Source: Isoetes taiwanensis
Lineage: Eukaryota > Streptophyta > Lycopodiopsida > Isoetales > Isoetaceae
NCBI GenBank assembly: GCA_021234155.1
Contig: JAJEKV010000085.1
Location: 1,622,896 to 1,686,895, forward strand
Direction of reading: 5' to 3'
Length of the DNA stretch: 64,000 nucleotides
The notes beneath the pieces are model-generated. The model was given only the letters and a program-made list of their open reading frames with translations. It was not told where the DNA came from and searched no databases. A program made the translations under genes and the position numbers. Shown here piece by piece: positions 1-11,899 of this stretch; within the stretch, counting starts at the first letter, position 1; each line of letters opens with the position of its first letter.

Positions 1-195
1 TAGTGAAAAGCGTACAAAAACACAAAGAAAACCCCCTGTTATTATGCTACATATTAGATGCAACATCCTTTTGGCTTCATATATGCATAATCATGCGACT
101 CTACATGGGCATATGCGACTTTCTAATATTGCCATGTCATGGGATGATATGACCTATATAATGAGGTGGTGGGTTGCCTATATTCAGCATATTTA

Positions 196-1370
196 TTTCT
201 GAAGAGGACTATATTTAGAGTATTGATTCAAATAATTTTGTTGTACGGAGTACAAGCATGGGTTATGGGAATATAAATGTGAAGAAAAAATAGAAATAGA
301 GATTGTTTAAAACTTTTTCGTCTGAATTTATGAAAAGCTCAAACATCATAGACTGTCCAAAAAATGTTACGCAAACAAGAAATACATCTAATATGTGTAT
401 ATGGGGATAATAATCTATATTAGTGTGGATTCCATTCTAGCTCCATAGGTGTATCATGGCATAGAAGTAGCTCTCACAATGATTGGGATATGTTTAGTGG
501 GTACCGAGGGAGAAAAGAAGTTTGCAATTTGTGCCCTTGAATATAACAATTGATAAATAGATGGTCGCGAGAAGCCCACAGAGCTTATGGGCAAAGCAAG
601 GTAGAGAATCATATAAAACACTTCGCTTACACGACCTCAAGGTTTTAGAAAGGGACATGATGAGATCATTTTCAGTTAGGTTGGGGAGAATCAATCAATT
701 GAACACCCCTTTGATCCTTGATAGAAATCTTTGGCCCAGAACCCAATAATTAAATGCGAAAAGATAGGAAAGGAGCAAAACAATAGCATGCATGCAGAAG
801 CTTAAGACAAGCGGCAGGATGGTACACGTGGGCAGCTATACGAAAAAACAAAACAAATGGTGCCTTATTAGGACCAAGAGCAAGCATCGAGATTGATGTG
901 AAAAGTTGAAAGCATATAGGGACTCCATAGAATGGGAAAAAGTCTCCACATACATACATTTCTTTTAGAACCCAATATTAAAATGTGGAAGGTCATCCAA
1001 CAAGAGCATGCATGCAAGGGCTTGATATATTGTCAAGATAAGATAAGATAAGATGAATTTTTACGCCCACGGAACCCAATGGGTTATGGGATCGGACATG
1101 CAAGGGCAACAACAACCCATCTAAAACCCGGGGACTAGGCCCCATCAACAAACACAATAACCAAATATTAAAACACTACCAAGAAGAAGATAATGCAAGA
1201 GGCGGATGGATGGGATGTGTGTTGGATAGCACATCTAGCGTGAGAGCAAAACAAGTAAGGCATTATGAGGACGGTGGAAGAAGCTCTGATTGTGTGTTAT
1301 GATCGAAATCTTGTTATGATAGAGCTAGGGAATAGAAGAAAAAGAAGAAGCAATTTTTATATCGAAGAGC
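196..1370. repeat. 3' flank of polygalacturonase locus, copy A
   Basis: This stretch repeats, with many small indels, the sequence at 2604-4015 and 10632-11890. Shared landmarks occur in the same order: a GAGGACTAT...TTTAGAGTATTG opening, a CATCATAGACTGTCCAAAA block, a LINE 3' stub reading AGCTTATGGGCAAAGC, and a GGACCAAGAGCAAGCATCGAG-like block. In each copy it lies just downstream of minus-strand polygalacturonase coding sequence, so it is the gene's 3' flank duplicated with it. A (AGATA)n LINE tail is present at about 1038-1055. No other gene is seen here. Confidence 0.7.
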
Positions 1371-1377
1371 AAGAATC

Positions 1378-2010
1378 TAGATTATGGTTGGAAAGGTGGG
1401 GGGCAAATAGGGGCCAACAGACAGTGGAAAAACCTCAACATCTACACATTTCCAACCCCTTGCCTCCATAAACCCCCACATTGCCAATGCATATTTTTGA
1501 ATGGCTATTCCGGCCCCCCCTTCCTCCTCCGCCACGGCCCCTCTTGCATTCCACACCACAACCCTTCACCACCGTAATCGCATTTGATCGTGAGCCACCG
1601 GCCTGGATGGTCACCGCCATCCCTTTGGCCATCGATATGGCTATCCCCAAATTAAACAGAGCCACACTTCTAACAAAAATATTGCTTATATACCCTCCTC
1701 CGCCACGCCAATCGCTTCCCGATCGATCGATATCCCCGTTTTGAATGGAATACGCTTAGATTTTCTATATAGATTTCTCGATATTCCTCCTAAATTCTCA
1801 CTTGCTATTGCAACTCCCGCAGACTGCTTTGTCTCGCCTATGATTCTCCCGAAATAAATTTTGAGCTTGGTTGAATGCACACGCTTATGCACGAATTTAT
1901 CATTCGATAAACACAAAAAAGGTTCATTTTGTTTTAGTGTTTGGGTTTGTGCACAAAACATTTGTGAATGCCAAATTTATCGTGATCGATTCCAAATCTC
2001 GATATCTAGA
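1378..2010 (-). pseudogene. polygalacturonase pseudogene fragment, copy A (last exons)
   Basis: Read on the minus strand, this is a decayed copy of exon 5, intron 4 and the edge of exon 4 of the intact gene at 11900-13635. Recognisable pieces include ALFNLGIAISM, CIGNVGVYGGKG and KCVDVEVF, which match ALFNVGVAISM, CIGNVRVYGSNEG and KCVDVEGF in the intact copy. They fall in different reading frames because of short indels, and the conserved region around the catalytic GDD is missing or scrambled. Similarity stops near 2010, so exons 1-3 are absent. It cannot encode an active enzyme. Confidence 0.75.
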
Positions 2011-2110
2011 TCCAAAAACTCGATTCTAAAGGTTATGAGAACTAAAAAGATTCTTGCAAAAACATTGCAAAATTAAAAGAAAATCGCTTTTTTGCAGCAA
2101 AAAATCCGCC

Positions 2111-2600
2111 ACAATTCAGATTCAAATTATTATGGGTGCTAGTGCAAGCTCATATCTTCCAATTTTGGTCAATGAGGGGAGTTCATCACTTGGTAGGAAA
2201 GGAAAAATCCAAGATGCAATCATCAAATTTTGTGGTCGTTAGTAAGTAATAATCGGGTAAATTTAGATTTGGGATAGCTGACCTTATTGATATAATGGTC
2301 CTTCTTGCTCTGGATCACGCTTGGCTTAGAAAGAATTCTAAAAGTGTGATTAACTCTTTGCAATGACACAAGGATGAGACATATGATGTTCCAAAGATTA
2401 GTTTATTGTTATCTTTTTAGTATCAACATTACAGAGATTTTCTCTCTTGGGCAAGGACACTAGTTGTATGGGTCCGATGGCCATTTTTCGTCTTCGTGAA
2501 TTTATGAAATTTTTACTCTATCCACTGTAATGTGAAACTTGAATAACTTGGATTATAATTTGCTTTCAGTTATAGATGCTGAAGCATAAATGTACATTTT
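2111..2600. repeat. duplicated spacer between polygalacturonase units (unit 2 copy)
   Basis: This segment is repeated at 5999-6180, continues at 6785-6963, and continues again at 10487-10632. Shared blocks include GCTAGTGCAAGCTCATATCT, CAATCATCAAATTTTGTGGT and CAATGACACAAGGATGAGAC. The run is continuous here but interrupted in unit 3 by a roughly 600-bp extra segment and by the LINE, so this copy records the uninterrupted state. It holds no gene. Confidence 0.7.
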
Positions 2601-2603
2601 TTT

Positions 2604-4015
2604 TAATTACCGAGAGGACTATGTTTACAGCATTGTTCAAACAATTTTGTTATATGGAGTGCAAGCATGGGTTGTGGGATTCTAAAGTTGAAATTTGAAG
2701 AAAAAATATAAATAGAGATTATCTGGAATTTTTTTATCTCAATTTATAAAAAGATCAAACATCATAGACTGTCCAAAAGAAGAAGAAGAAGAGATTTTAA
2801 CGTCACGCCACAAGGCAGCGTCCTATGCAAACAAGAAATAAATCTAATACATATATATGGGCATAAATAATGTATATTAGTGACACTGTGGATTCCATTC
2901 TAGATCTATAGGTATATCATGGCATATAAGTATCTCTCAAAATGGTTGGGAGATGTTTGGGAGGGAGCAAAGAGTTTGCAGTTTGTGTTCTTTGGAAACA
3001 TAACAATAGATGGATAGATATATTTTTAACGTCCAAGAGAAGCTCACAGAGCTTATGGGCAAAGCAGGTAAAGAAGCATATAAAGCACATATTTTTATTA
3101 TAGTTTGTTTCTATTGCTGCTACACGACCTGAAGGGTTTAGAAAGGGACATGATGAGATTATTTTCAGGTAGGTTGGGAAGAATCAAATCAATCCAATAG
3201 AGACCTTTGACCTAGAATCCAATAGTTAAATGTGGAAGATAGGAAAGGAGCATAAAACAATAGCATGCATGCAAAAGCTTGAGATTGTGCCAAGTGGCAG
3301 GATGATTAGTCGTAGGCAGCTATGCAGAAAGCAAAACAAATGGTGAATTATTAGGACCAGAAGGAAGCATCGAGATTGGGGTTGAAAAGTTGAGGGCAAA
3401 TAAGGACTCCATAGAATCGGGAAGACCCTCCACATACATACATTTTTTCTAGAAGCCATTATTAAGGTAGGAAAGGGCATACAAAAAGAGCATGCACCCA
3501 AGAGCTTGATATAGTGCCAATATGTTTCGAAAATACGGGAGTTTGGCCGCAAAAAATCTGCCCATCTCTCTTAAATTTGGGTCATCCCAAGAAACTTTCA
3601 GCAAGAAAGTAAATAATTTCCGGCAAAATACACTAAAGAATGCAGTTATATTTTTTCCAAGCAGCCTCAAATGCTAAGCTGCATTTTTACTGGTTAGACA
3701 TCTTGCTACTTTTGAGCAGTGAGTTCCAAGAGGAAGGGACGGACATGTGTTGTGATAGGCACATCTAGCAAAGAACAGAACAAGTGGGGCAAATGTGAGG
3801 ACCAAGAGCAAGGATCCGTGATTGTGTGTTATGATCGAGATTGTGTTATGATAGATGGCTAAGAGCTGGCCCCAAGTATACCCTTTGCAAATTGGTGATG
3901 GTCTACGATGGTATAGAAGTGGGTGGCTATGGTATCGAGATTGTGTTATGATAGGCATAGAAGTGTTGTAATAGCCACCAGCCTAGGGCATAGCTAGCTA
4001 GCCGAAGAAGAAGCA
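2604..4015. repeat. 3' flank of polygalacturonase locus, copy B
   Basis: Second copy of the duplicated 3' flank, closer to copy C (10632-11890) than to copy A. A LINE-type tail is visible at about 2775-2800, where (GAA)n joins GATTTTAACGTCA, and another at about 3008-3065, where (GATA)n joins TTTTTAACGTCC. The latter also occurs at the same relative place in copy C near 10950, so it predates the duplication. The small ORFs in it are not conserved between copies. Confidence 0.7.
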
Positions 4016-4019
4016 ATTT

Positions 4020-4425
4020 TTACGCTGAAGAGCAAGAATCTAGATTGTGGTTGGAAAGTGGGGCAAATAGGGGGTTCCACAGACCGAGAAAACCTTCAAC
4101 ATCTACACATTTCCAGCCTTCCTTGCCTCCATAAACCCTCACATTGCCAATGCATATTTCTTGAATCCAAAACCCGGAACCCCAATCAACCTCCCCCGCC
4201 CGCCCGCCATGCTCCCGGGCCACATTCCACACCACAACCCTCCGCACCACCGAATCGCTTTGATCGTAGCCGCCGTCCGGTGGTCACCGCCATCCCTGGC
4301 CATCGATATGGCTACCCCCCACATTAAACAGCCACAATTTTATAAAAATATTGCTTATATACCTCCTCCTCTCGCCGCCAATCGCTCGATCGATACCCTC
4401 GCTTTTGAATGGAATACGCTCTCGT
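4020..4425 (-). pseudogene. polygalacturonase pseudogene fragment, copy B (end of exon 5)
   Basis: The minus strand encodes degraded versions of the last ~130 residues of the intact polygalacturonase: VVVWNVAREHGGRAGEVD, CIGNVRVYGGKEGWKCVDVEGF and SNHNLDS match the intact C-terminus. Two or three frames are needed, and the stretch around the glycine-rich GRGGYISN segment is frameshifted. Similarity stops abruptly at about 4425, where copia-type sequence begins, so all upstream exons are lost from this unit. Confidence 0.75.
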
Positions 4426-4429
4426 AAAT

Positions 4430-5208
4430 ATGTAACCGAGATGGAAAGGCAAACATGATATAGGCTTAAATGTATTAGATCCGATAGAGAAAATGAATAT
4501 CTCAAGAAAATTTAAGGCCTTTTGTGTTGAACATGGAATTATAAGGCAACTTACATGTAGAGATACTCCCAACAAAATGGCATCGCAGAAAAGGAAAAAT
4601 AGAACAAAATTTAGATGCGTAAGGTCGATGATTAAATTTGCGTGGGTTACCTAATTATCTCCGGGAGGAAGCAATCAAAGCCGATTCTTTATACAAAACA
4701 AAGTTACCATATAGCAAAGATAAACGTAAAGATACCTGAGGAAGTATATTACGGTAGAAATTTGACTCGCTCATATGATTATTTTAAAGCTTATGGTTGC
4801 TTAACATATGTTCATGTTCCAGAAGCAAAAACAATCATCTCTGCTGCCATGTCCTCCGCTAGCGTAATACTCAAAAGATCTTCACTAGCCGCTAAAGAAA
4901 TAGTGTGGGTGAGAAGGTTTTGATGGAAATAGGTGTGCCCCAAGCTAATCCAACAAGATATGCATCGATAGTCCTCAGCTTGTATTACCATAGCAAAAAT
5001 CCTCGCGGCACCATGAGAGAACCAAACACATCGAAGTTACACATTCATTTTATAAGGGATCTTATTGCCAACAAGTAATAATCACAATGGAATATGTGGA
5101 AACAAAGAAATCAAAGCAACAGACATATTCACCAAAGCAATGACAAAAAAAAGCTCGAGCTATTCAAACAATTGTTGGGTGTAAGATAACAAAGGCATGA
5201 AGGGGAAA
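4430..5208 (+). pseudogene. Ty1/copia retrotransposon remnant (integrase and RNase H ends)
   Basis: Broken copia pol sequence on the plus strand. Near 4520-4600 a frame reads GIIRQLTCRDTPNKM, the conserved end of the copia integrase core, followed by RKNRTKFRCVRSM. Near 4770-4830 AYGCLTYVHVPEAK is typical of the region after integrase. From 4850 to 5170 pieces such as AMSSASV, SSLAAKEIVWVRR and KATDIFTKAM are the C-terminal RNase H domain. Frameshifts and stops are frequent, and the reverse transcriptase between integrase and RNase H is missing, so this is an internally deleted relic. Its reading direction agrees with the polypurine tract and LTR that follow. Confidence 0.8.
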
Positions 5209-6006
5209 TGTTGGGATATTCATGCCATTGTCACATGAAAATAACAATTGATATTCATGTCATTGTCACATGAAAATAACAACGTGAGCATCGACACCGG
5301 GCGCCATGCAATATGCCTGTAGATCAAAATAAAAAAGGAAGCGCGGTGCGAGATCGCGTAAGGGAAAATCCTTTGAGAGAGCAAATCCAAAGATCAAAAC
5401 CAAATGGCCCAAGTTCTCGTTAGTCAAAATTGTCATATGGTGAATCAGCAGAAAGGTAAGAACCGGGTTGAAGATTTCGGCCGCTGAAGACTTCATCTCA
5501 GAAGCGAAGAACTCGCCAACCGTTAGTTGCGATTTCGATTGTAGTCAAGAACCGACGGTTGTTGCTTGAAGATTTCTACCAGAAAGCGTAAGAATTGGTT
5601 GAAGAGCCGCTTGCGACGCAATATCGAGGATCGTAAAAGCTTGCATCGAGGAGCCGACCCCGCCGCCGCGGGTCGCGAAAAATCGCCGAGAGCCAAGATT
5701 TGCTAGAAGGAATCGCTTGGTCTGTAAGAAGGCTGCCTGCTTGATAAGTTTACAATTTGTTTCTTGCCTAGTTGCTTCGGTTTTGCTAACCGAATCGCTT
5801 TTATTGTGGTGAATCACCATTTCTTGTGCTCTGGCTTAACTAGCTGGATAACTGCTAATGCAACGAATCGCTGATCAGAAGTTTGGAGACAGTTGGTAAT
5901 TGCCAGGGATGATTTAGTTGTTGTAAATCATTGTTGCAGTAGTTTTCAAGCAAGTTTGATTATGATTTAAAGTCTTTGTTTTGATTGATTGCCACTGCTA
6001 TTATCA
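5209..6006 (+). repeat. probable 3' LTR of the copia remnant
   Basis: The tract AAGGGGAAA (polypurine tract) is followed at 5209 by TGTTGGGATATTC, a normal copia LTR start. The end is placed at the CA of TATTATCA near 6006, where the duplicated polygalacturonase spacer resumes. A 33-bp segment (ATATTCATG..CACATGAAAATAACAA) is tandemly repeated at about 5217-5282. No 5' LTR partner was found, so the right end is an inference. Confidence 0.5.
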
Positions 6007-6963
6007 GTTTCAAATTATTATCGGTGCTAGTGCAAGCTCATATCTTCCAATTTCAACTGGACTGAGGGGGAATTCATTAGTTTGGTGGGAAATGAAAAAT
6101 CCAAGATGCAATCATCAAATTTTGTGGTCGTTAGTAAGTAATGACTGGGTAAAAATTTAGATTTGGGATAGCGGAATCTTAGGGTTGGACGGGGGAAAAT
6201 TAGGTTCGGGATCCTATGTGCCTCCCTCTTCCTCTCCTCCCCCTCCCTCCCCCCCAAAAATAAGCTTACAGAGCCAATCCTCGAATGCTTATACTAGAGA
6301 CATAAAAGATTATCACAATCCCCATGTTCTTAGCTGTCAAACTTAAAGCAATTAATCTGGAACAAATTGCCATAGAAAATTATACTAATAACCCACCAGA
6401 GATATTGAGACAATCTCCCATAGCAGATTTGGTCGTTCAATTTTTTTTGCGTGTCTGAGATTTTGTCCATCATTTAAGGAGGCCGACGCTAGTTTTATGG
6501 AATCCTGAGGTCAACAATCTCGCAAGACTAGCTCGAGGATAGCAAAACTAGCTTGAGAACTTTAACCTCCTCATAAGTATCTAATAATGTATCCATTGGA
6601 AGAATAGGAATTGTTTGAGTTACATGGAGCTGCAGTGTTATATGAGAAATCGTTGCTAAACTGCAACTTGATTGTATATATCATTATTCGTAATATAGTG
6701 GGTGAAACAAAGATGCCCATTGTCTCCTACTTTATTCTGGATAAGTGAGTGCATTTCACTCTTAAAAGTGTTGAGCTGAAAATTTTATTGATGTAATTAT
6801 CCTTCTTGCTCGGATCACGTTGGCTTAGAAAGAATTCTAAAAGTGTAGTTAACTCTTTGCAATGACACAAGGATGAGACATATGATGTCCCAACACTAGT
6901 TTATTATTGTCTTTTTAGTACTATCATTACTGAGATTTCTCCCCTTGCTCCTTGAAACACTAG
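6007..6963. repeat. duplicated polygalacturonase spacer (unit 3 copy) with an extra ~600-bp segment
   Basis: 6007-6180 and 6785-6963 match 2111-2460. Between them, 6180-6785 is extra sequence absent from the unit 2 copy. I recognise no gene in the extra segment, which starts with a C-rich stretch at about 6225-6260 and is otherwise AT-rich. It is either an insertion in this unit or a deletion in unit 2. Confidence 0.55.
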
Positions 6964-7299
6964 TTGTATGGAAGGAAGGAAGGAAGGAAGGAAGGAAGGT
7001 ATTTTTATCGTCCACGGAGACCAATCGGTCTATGGGACCCAATACAAAAGCGCAGCAAGCGGATTACTACCCGGATTAAACCCCCCCGGGGTTTTCAAGG
7101 AAAACCGCGGGCAAAGAATCACCGGCCGACAAACTCGAAATGCAAAAACACACAAATATATACACTCATGAACCGTACCCGTAGCACCTGATCAGCGGGC
7201 AACCAGGCGGGGGCAAAGGTGGGCTCGCAGATCCAAAGACTTCCTCGAATGTACGACCCGCAGCACGCATCGACGGTGTTCATCAAGAAATGTAGGGGC

Positions 7300-9900
7300 A
7301 AGTCCGCCGCATTTCAAGGGAATGTATCCGCCCGGATCCGACCAATGCCGGGCAACTCGAAAGTGTGAGACTCATCCTCAATGGCACCCGCTTGACAAAG
7401 ATCGATGAGTCTGCCCCGGGCGGGCTCCCCAATCCACCGCCTGCCTCGACGCGAAGATGGTGGGCACCTGCGCGTAATGGAGGCAATGAGTCCTTTTTTC
7501 GGGCAATGGGAACGCAGGTAGAGCCGCAGGCCCCGCCAACGCTGGGTTGATGTGCTCCTTGTAATGGGTCGCTTTGACCTGCTTAGAGCCCGGTCCCGTG
7601 AGTTTGCCAAGGAAGCAAGCATCCGTGCACTCCCGCAGGCCGCCATGATCGGCCTCGTTCACCTCGCGACGCACCTGTGTTCCCGCGACGCTCCATCTCG
7701 GCGAACCACCGATCTCTTCTTACCCCTTCAACAGTCCCCGAGCCAAGGGCCCATTGCCACACAGAAGCTGTGCAAGCGGAGCCGCAGCATCACCCATATT
7801 AACCACTTTCTCAAAATAGACGATGTGTCTATCAAGGGTCGCACCGGGCGCAAGAATCCAGCCCTCGCAGCAGGACCGATAGGGGACTGGTTTCACCCCA
7901 AGTGCCCGTGCTAAAAATGCCTTCTCGACTGGGTCCAAAGTCATTCCAAAGTCGCCAAAGAGACGACCGCCCCAAACCTCAACCCCGCATTAAAGGACAA
8001 AGCTCGACTCACCAAACAGTGATGTGACCGATGGCCCCAATCATAGAGCTCACCGATGACTGCTGTTCTCGCGATGTCATAAAGCGCTTAGCTCGGCCGC
8101 CACCTCAAGAAGCGGATGGACGCCCCCAACAGAGCGAGGGAGGGGAACTCCACCCCTAGGTACTTGTAGGTGGGCGGACCTCCACAGTCGCCCCCATATG
8201 TGAGTGCAGGAGGCGCGGGGGTGGCGGGAAGAGGATATGAGAACCACCCCGGTCTTGGCCGATTCACGCCGCATGTCTCAGAGCCCCCGCGTAATGTGTC
8301 TAGGGCATCCGTGATGAGACCGCATAGCTTCGGGGTGTGGGCCGAAGGTCAACATCGTCCCCGATAGATGAGCCGGGCGGATGACTTGGTGCAAAAGTCG
8401 TGATGCCATCCCCCCATGCTCACGCCGTGGCTCTAACCGGGTCAATGTAGAGGCCAAAAGTGTTGGTGAGGGGGCAGCCCCGCCGGACCGAGATACAACC
8501 GGGTGAATGCTTGGCCCGGCTTACCGCATCCCGCCAAAACAACTCTCATACGCCCCCTCGTATATGGCATTCTCGCAGATAGGCAACGGCAGCCCCGCTT
8601 GATGCGCCTAGCCCATAGCTTTTCCCCGGGACCGTGACAAAAGCCTTCGCGAAGTCCACAAAGCAAATACAAGTCCCCGCCGATGGTTCCGGCCGCCTTC
8701 AATCGCGCCCGCAGTAAAGATATGGTCAATCGCTGAGTGGCGGGGTCTAAAGCCTCGCTTGTGTGAGGGCTCGCACATCCGCCGCCGCCTCGCCCAGGGT
8801 CAATCGCCGCCGAGAATGCCAGCCAACAGTTTGGCAAATACTGAACTGACCATGATCATCCGGTAATTGGCCGGACAGTGTGGGTCGCCCGCTTTGTGAA
8901 TGGGGACAACCCTACTTGTGGTCCATTGTCGGGGAAAACCTTCATGCAATGCTCTCTGAACAGGGGTAGTGAGGATCGGCACCAGCTGGTCGGCACGCCC
9001 CATTTGAGTAACTCCCTCGCCCAGATACCATCGAGGTCAGCTGCCTTCCCATTAGCCAGCCATTGCAGGCCCTCCACGACATCCTCCTCCGCGAGAACCA
9101 ATGGGGGGCCATCATGTGGGGGTATATATGGGCGCATGCCGCCCCCGGGTGGGTCATAGAGCCGCCGCAGTACCGCTCCCACCGCCTCGTGTGATGTCCC
9201 CCAGAGGGTCGGGCTGGCTTCAAGCACTCAAGGCCAAAAGGTTCGAGGATGAGTGTCCAAAGCAGCCAACATCTCCCCCTCGATAAACCCTGCAAGGTAC
9301 CGCCGCGCCTTTGTCTCCTTCGATGATGGGCGGTAATCGCGGTGGTGGCCCTCGCAAGCGGTATTTGGATCCGCAATGTGACAGAGCCGGGCGCTTGTAT
9401 TTTACACCGCATCAAACCACCGGGTTACGCTGAAATGTTGTTGTCCCCGAAAGCGTAGACGCCGGGGTCCGCCAAAGCACCTGGCCCGCCGCATCCCGCA
9501 ATAGCTCAATCAACCGGGTCCGGCTCACCGCTTCTAGTGTGGGGGTCCGCAATTGCCGGGTGGCATCCATGAGCATCTTCTACAGAAGTCCTCTCCGCCT
9601 GCCATAATCTAGTCGGAACCGAGGATGGCGAGGGGCTGGCATAGTGGGGGTCCGGGCGGCTTGCCAAACCATGTCCAAATAAAGTGGGAGGTGATCCGAG
9701 TCGACTCCTCATAGATCGCCTTCTGCGCTCCACCCTAAAACGACCGATGAGATGCATATCTTGCGCAACTACGCATCACATAGTCCACCACACTAGACCC
9801 TCCTCTCGATTGTCCCGGCTCGCAGTGCACTTTGCGAAGAAGCGGCCACCGCGGATGTGCCATTGCAAATTATCAAGTCAAAAATACCACATAGCAGAGC
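7300..9900 (-). pseudogene. LINE reverse transcriptase and C-terminal region (broken ORF2)
   Basis: Minus-strand frames give successive pieces of a LINE reverse transcriptase. WTTSRVVPIHKAGDP and PANYRMIMVSSVFAKLLAGI (about 8830-8950) are the fingers region. A following piece matches the part where LINEs carry the D of the palm domain. About 8450-8520 resembles the region of the usual GVKQGCPLSP motif, but is frameshifted. Around 7330-7420 a frame reads CQAGAIEDESHTF, a LINE C-terminal cysteine/histidine motif. At least six frames are needed, so no protein is made. Residues for the catalytic YADD box could not be read in one frame. Confidence 0.75.
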
Positions 9901-9989
9901 AACCGTCACAAAAAGCGAAGTGACCTCGCTATCATCCGATCCTCATGGCCGTGTTGCCTCTCGGTGGGACATAGCCGCAAGACATCGCC

Positions 9990-10470
9990 GGGGGGGGTCA
10001 AGTCTCATGGGCTGCTCTACTCCCCGTCCGCATTGAAATCCCCAAGAAGGACGACCCTACCCAACCGCTAGGCCGGCCAGATGTCATCATATAGATCGAC
10101 ATGGCCGAAAGAGAAGTAGATGGAGCGAGGCAAAGATGTGGCCGAGAGGGCGGGGGTCGTGGAGGGAGCGTGAGTAGGGAGCAGGAGAAGGGGGGGCTGT
10201 GGTAGGAGAAGTAGAGGCAGGGGCCACGCTCACCGCGATTGGGGCTGGGTTCCGCAGCAGCAGCAGGCCGCGTAAAATGTGCATCCCCGCCTCGAACCAA
10301 TCCTCGCGGCACCCCCTTGGTGGCGATGCCTCGACCCCCGACAAGCTCCCCCTCGCCTCAAGCCTCCCTCCCGCAGTGTGTGTGAGGTCCCGGCCCACGC
10401 ATGTGGACGCCCCTTCAAAGATCTTGGCCCGGGCGCAATATGGCATCACACGCACTGCAAGCAAGATCCG
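9990..10470 (-). pseudogene. LINE apurinic-type endonuclease region (broken)
   Basis: Around 10020-10060 the minus strand reads VVLLGDFNADGE followed by a stop. GDFNA is the conserved catalytic motif of the endonuclease/exonuclease/phosphatase domain at the N-terminal side of LINE ORF2. Its position upstream of the RT region in element orientation fits. The rest up to 10470 is frameshifted. Confidence 0.7.
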
Positions 10471-10486
10471 CAACCATGACCATTTT

Positions 10487-11890
10487 TTTTGTCTTCGTGA
10501 ATGTATTTTATTCTATTCACTGTAATGTGAAAATGAAAATGGTAGAGGAAGAACCCTTGAATAACTTGGATTATAATTTGCTTTCAGTTATAGATGTTGA
10601 AACATAAATGTATCATTTTTTTTTTTTTTTTTTTTATTACTGAGAGGACTATGTTTAGAGTATTGTTCAAACAATTTTGTGTATGGAGTTCAAGCATGGG
10701 TTTGGGATCCTAAAGTAGAAATTTGAAGAAAAAATATAAATAGAGACTATCTGGAACTTTTTTATCTCAATTTACAAAAAGATCAGACATCATAGACTGT
10801 CCAAAAAGAGTTTTGCAAACAAGAAATAAATCTAATACGGATATAGGTATATCATGGCATAGAAGTAACTCTCACAATGGCTGGGAGATGTTTGGGAGGG
10901 AGCAAAGAGTTTGCAGTTTGTGTTCCTTGGAAACATAACAATAGATGGATAGATATATTTTTAACGTCCAGGAGAAGCTCACAGAGCTTATGGGCAAAGC
11001 AGGTAAAGAAGCATATAAAGCACTTCTTTTTATTATAGTTTGTTCACGACTTGAAGGTTTAGAAAGGGACAAATGAGATTATTTTCAGGTAGGTTGGGAA
11101 GAATCAAATCAATTGAACATCCCCTTGATCTTTGATAGAGACCTTTGGCCTAGAACCCAATAATTAAATGTGGAAGATAGGAAAGGAGCATAAAACAATA
11201 GCATGCATGCAAAAGTTTGAGATAGTGCCAAGTGGCAGGATGATTAGACGTAGGCAGCTATGCAGAAAGCAAAACAAATGATGCATTATTAGGACCAGAA
11301 GGCATCGAGATTTGGGGTTGAAAAGTTGAGGGCAAATAAGGACTCCTTAGAATGGGGAAGACCCTCCACATACATACATTTTTTCTAGAAGCTATAATTA
11401 AGGTAGGAAGGGCATACAAAAAGAGCATGCATTCAAGAGAGTGCTAACATGTTTCGAAAATAGGGGAGTTCGGCCGCTAAAAATCTGCCCACTTCTCTTA
11501 AATTTCGGTCATTCCAAACAAATTTCAGCAAGAAAGTAAATAACTTCTGGCAAAATACACTAAAGAATGCAGTTATATTTTTTCCAAGTAGCCTCAAATA
11601 CTAAGCTGCATTTTTGCTGGTAGACATATTGCTACTTTTGAGCCGTGAGTAACCTCAAATACTAAGCTGCATTTTCACTGGTTAGACATATTGCTACTTT
11701 TGAGCCGTGAGTTCCAAGAGGAAGGGACGGACATGTGTTGTGATAGGCACATCTAGCAAAGAACAAACAAGGGCAAGAATCTAGATTGTGTGTTAAGATT
11801 GAGATTATGTTATGATAGGCACCTAGGGCATAGAAGTGTTATGATAGGCAGTTACCTAGGGTATAGAAGAAAAAGCAGAAGAGGAAGAAG
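10487..11890. repeat. spacer end and 3' flank of polygalacturonase locus, copy C
   Basis: Third copy of the duplicated flank, adjoining the intact gene. It contains an internal tandem duplication of about 65 bp at 11587-11649 and 11650-11710 (CCTCAAATACTAAGCTGCAT occurs in both) that copy B lacks. A LINE stub with a GATA-rich tail lies at about 10936-11000. The run of T at 10616-10636 is a homopolymer. No gene is seen apart from the start of the polygalacturonase 3' UTR. Confidence 0.7.
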
Positions 11891-11899
11891 AAGCAATTT

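Larger units (their letters stand above)
6964..10486 (-). mobile_element. LINE (non-LTR retrotransposon), near full length, degraded
   Basis: A GC-rich block (clearly richer in CpG than its flanks) encoding, on the minus strand, an endonuclease region, a reverse transcriptase and a C-terminal cysteine motif. Its 3' end lies at the low-coordinate side: GGTCTCCGTGGACGATAAAAA followed by a (TTCC)n tail (GGAAGGAAGG at 6968-6998 on the plus strand). The element splits the duplicated spacer: ACTAGTTGTATGG before it and GTCTTCGTGAATG after it are adjacent in the unit 2 copy at 2462-2505. Insertion therefore followed the locus duplication. Frameshifts throughout show it is inactive. Confidence 0.85.

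Noticed and set aside
4430..6006. A complete copia element
   Set aside because: Only integrase and RNase H ends and one probable LTR are present; no reverse transcriptase or second LTR was found.
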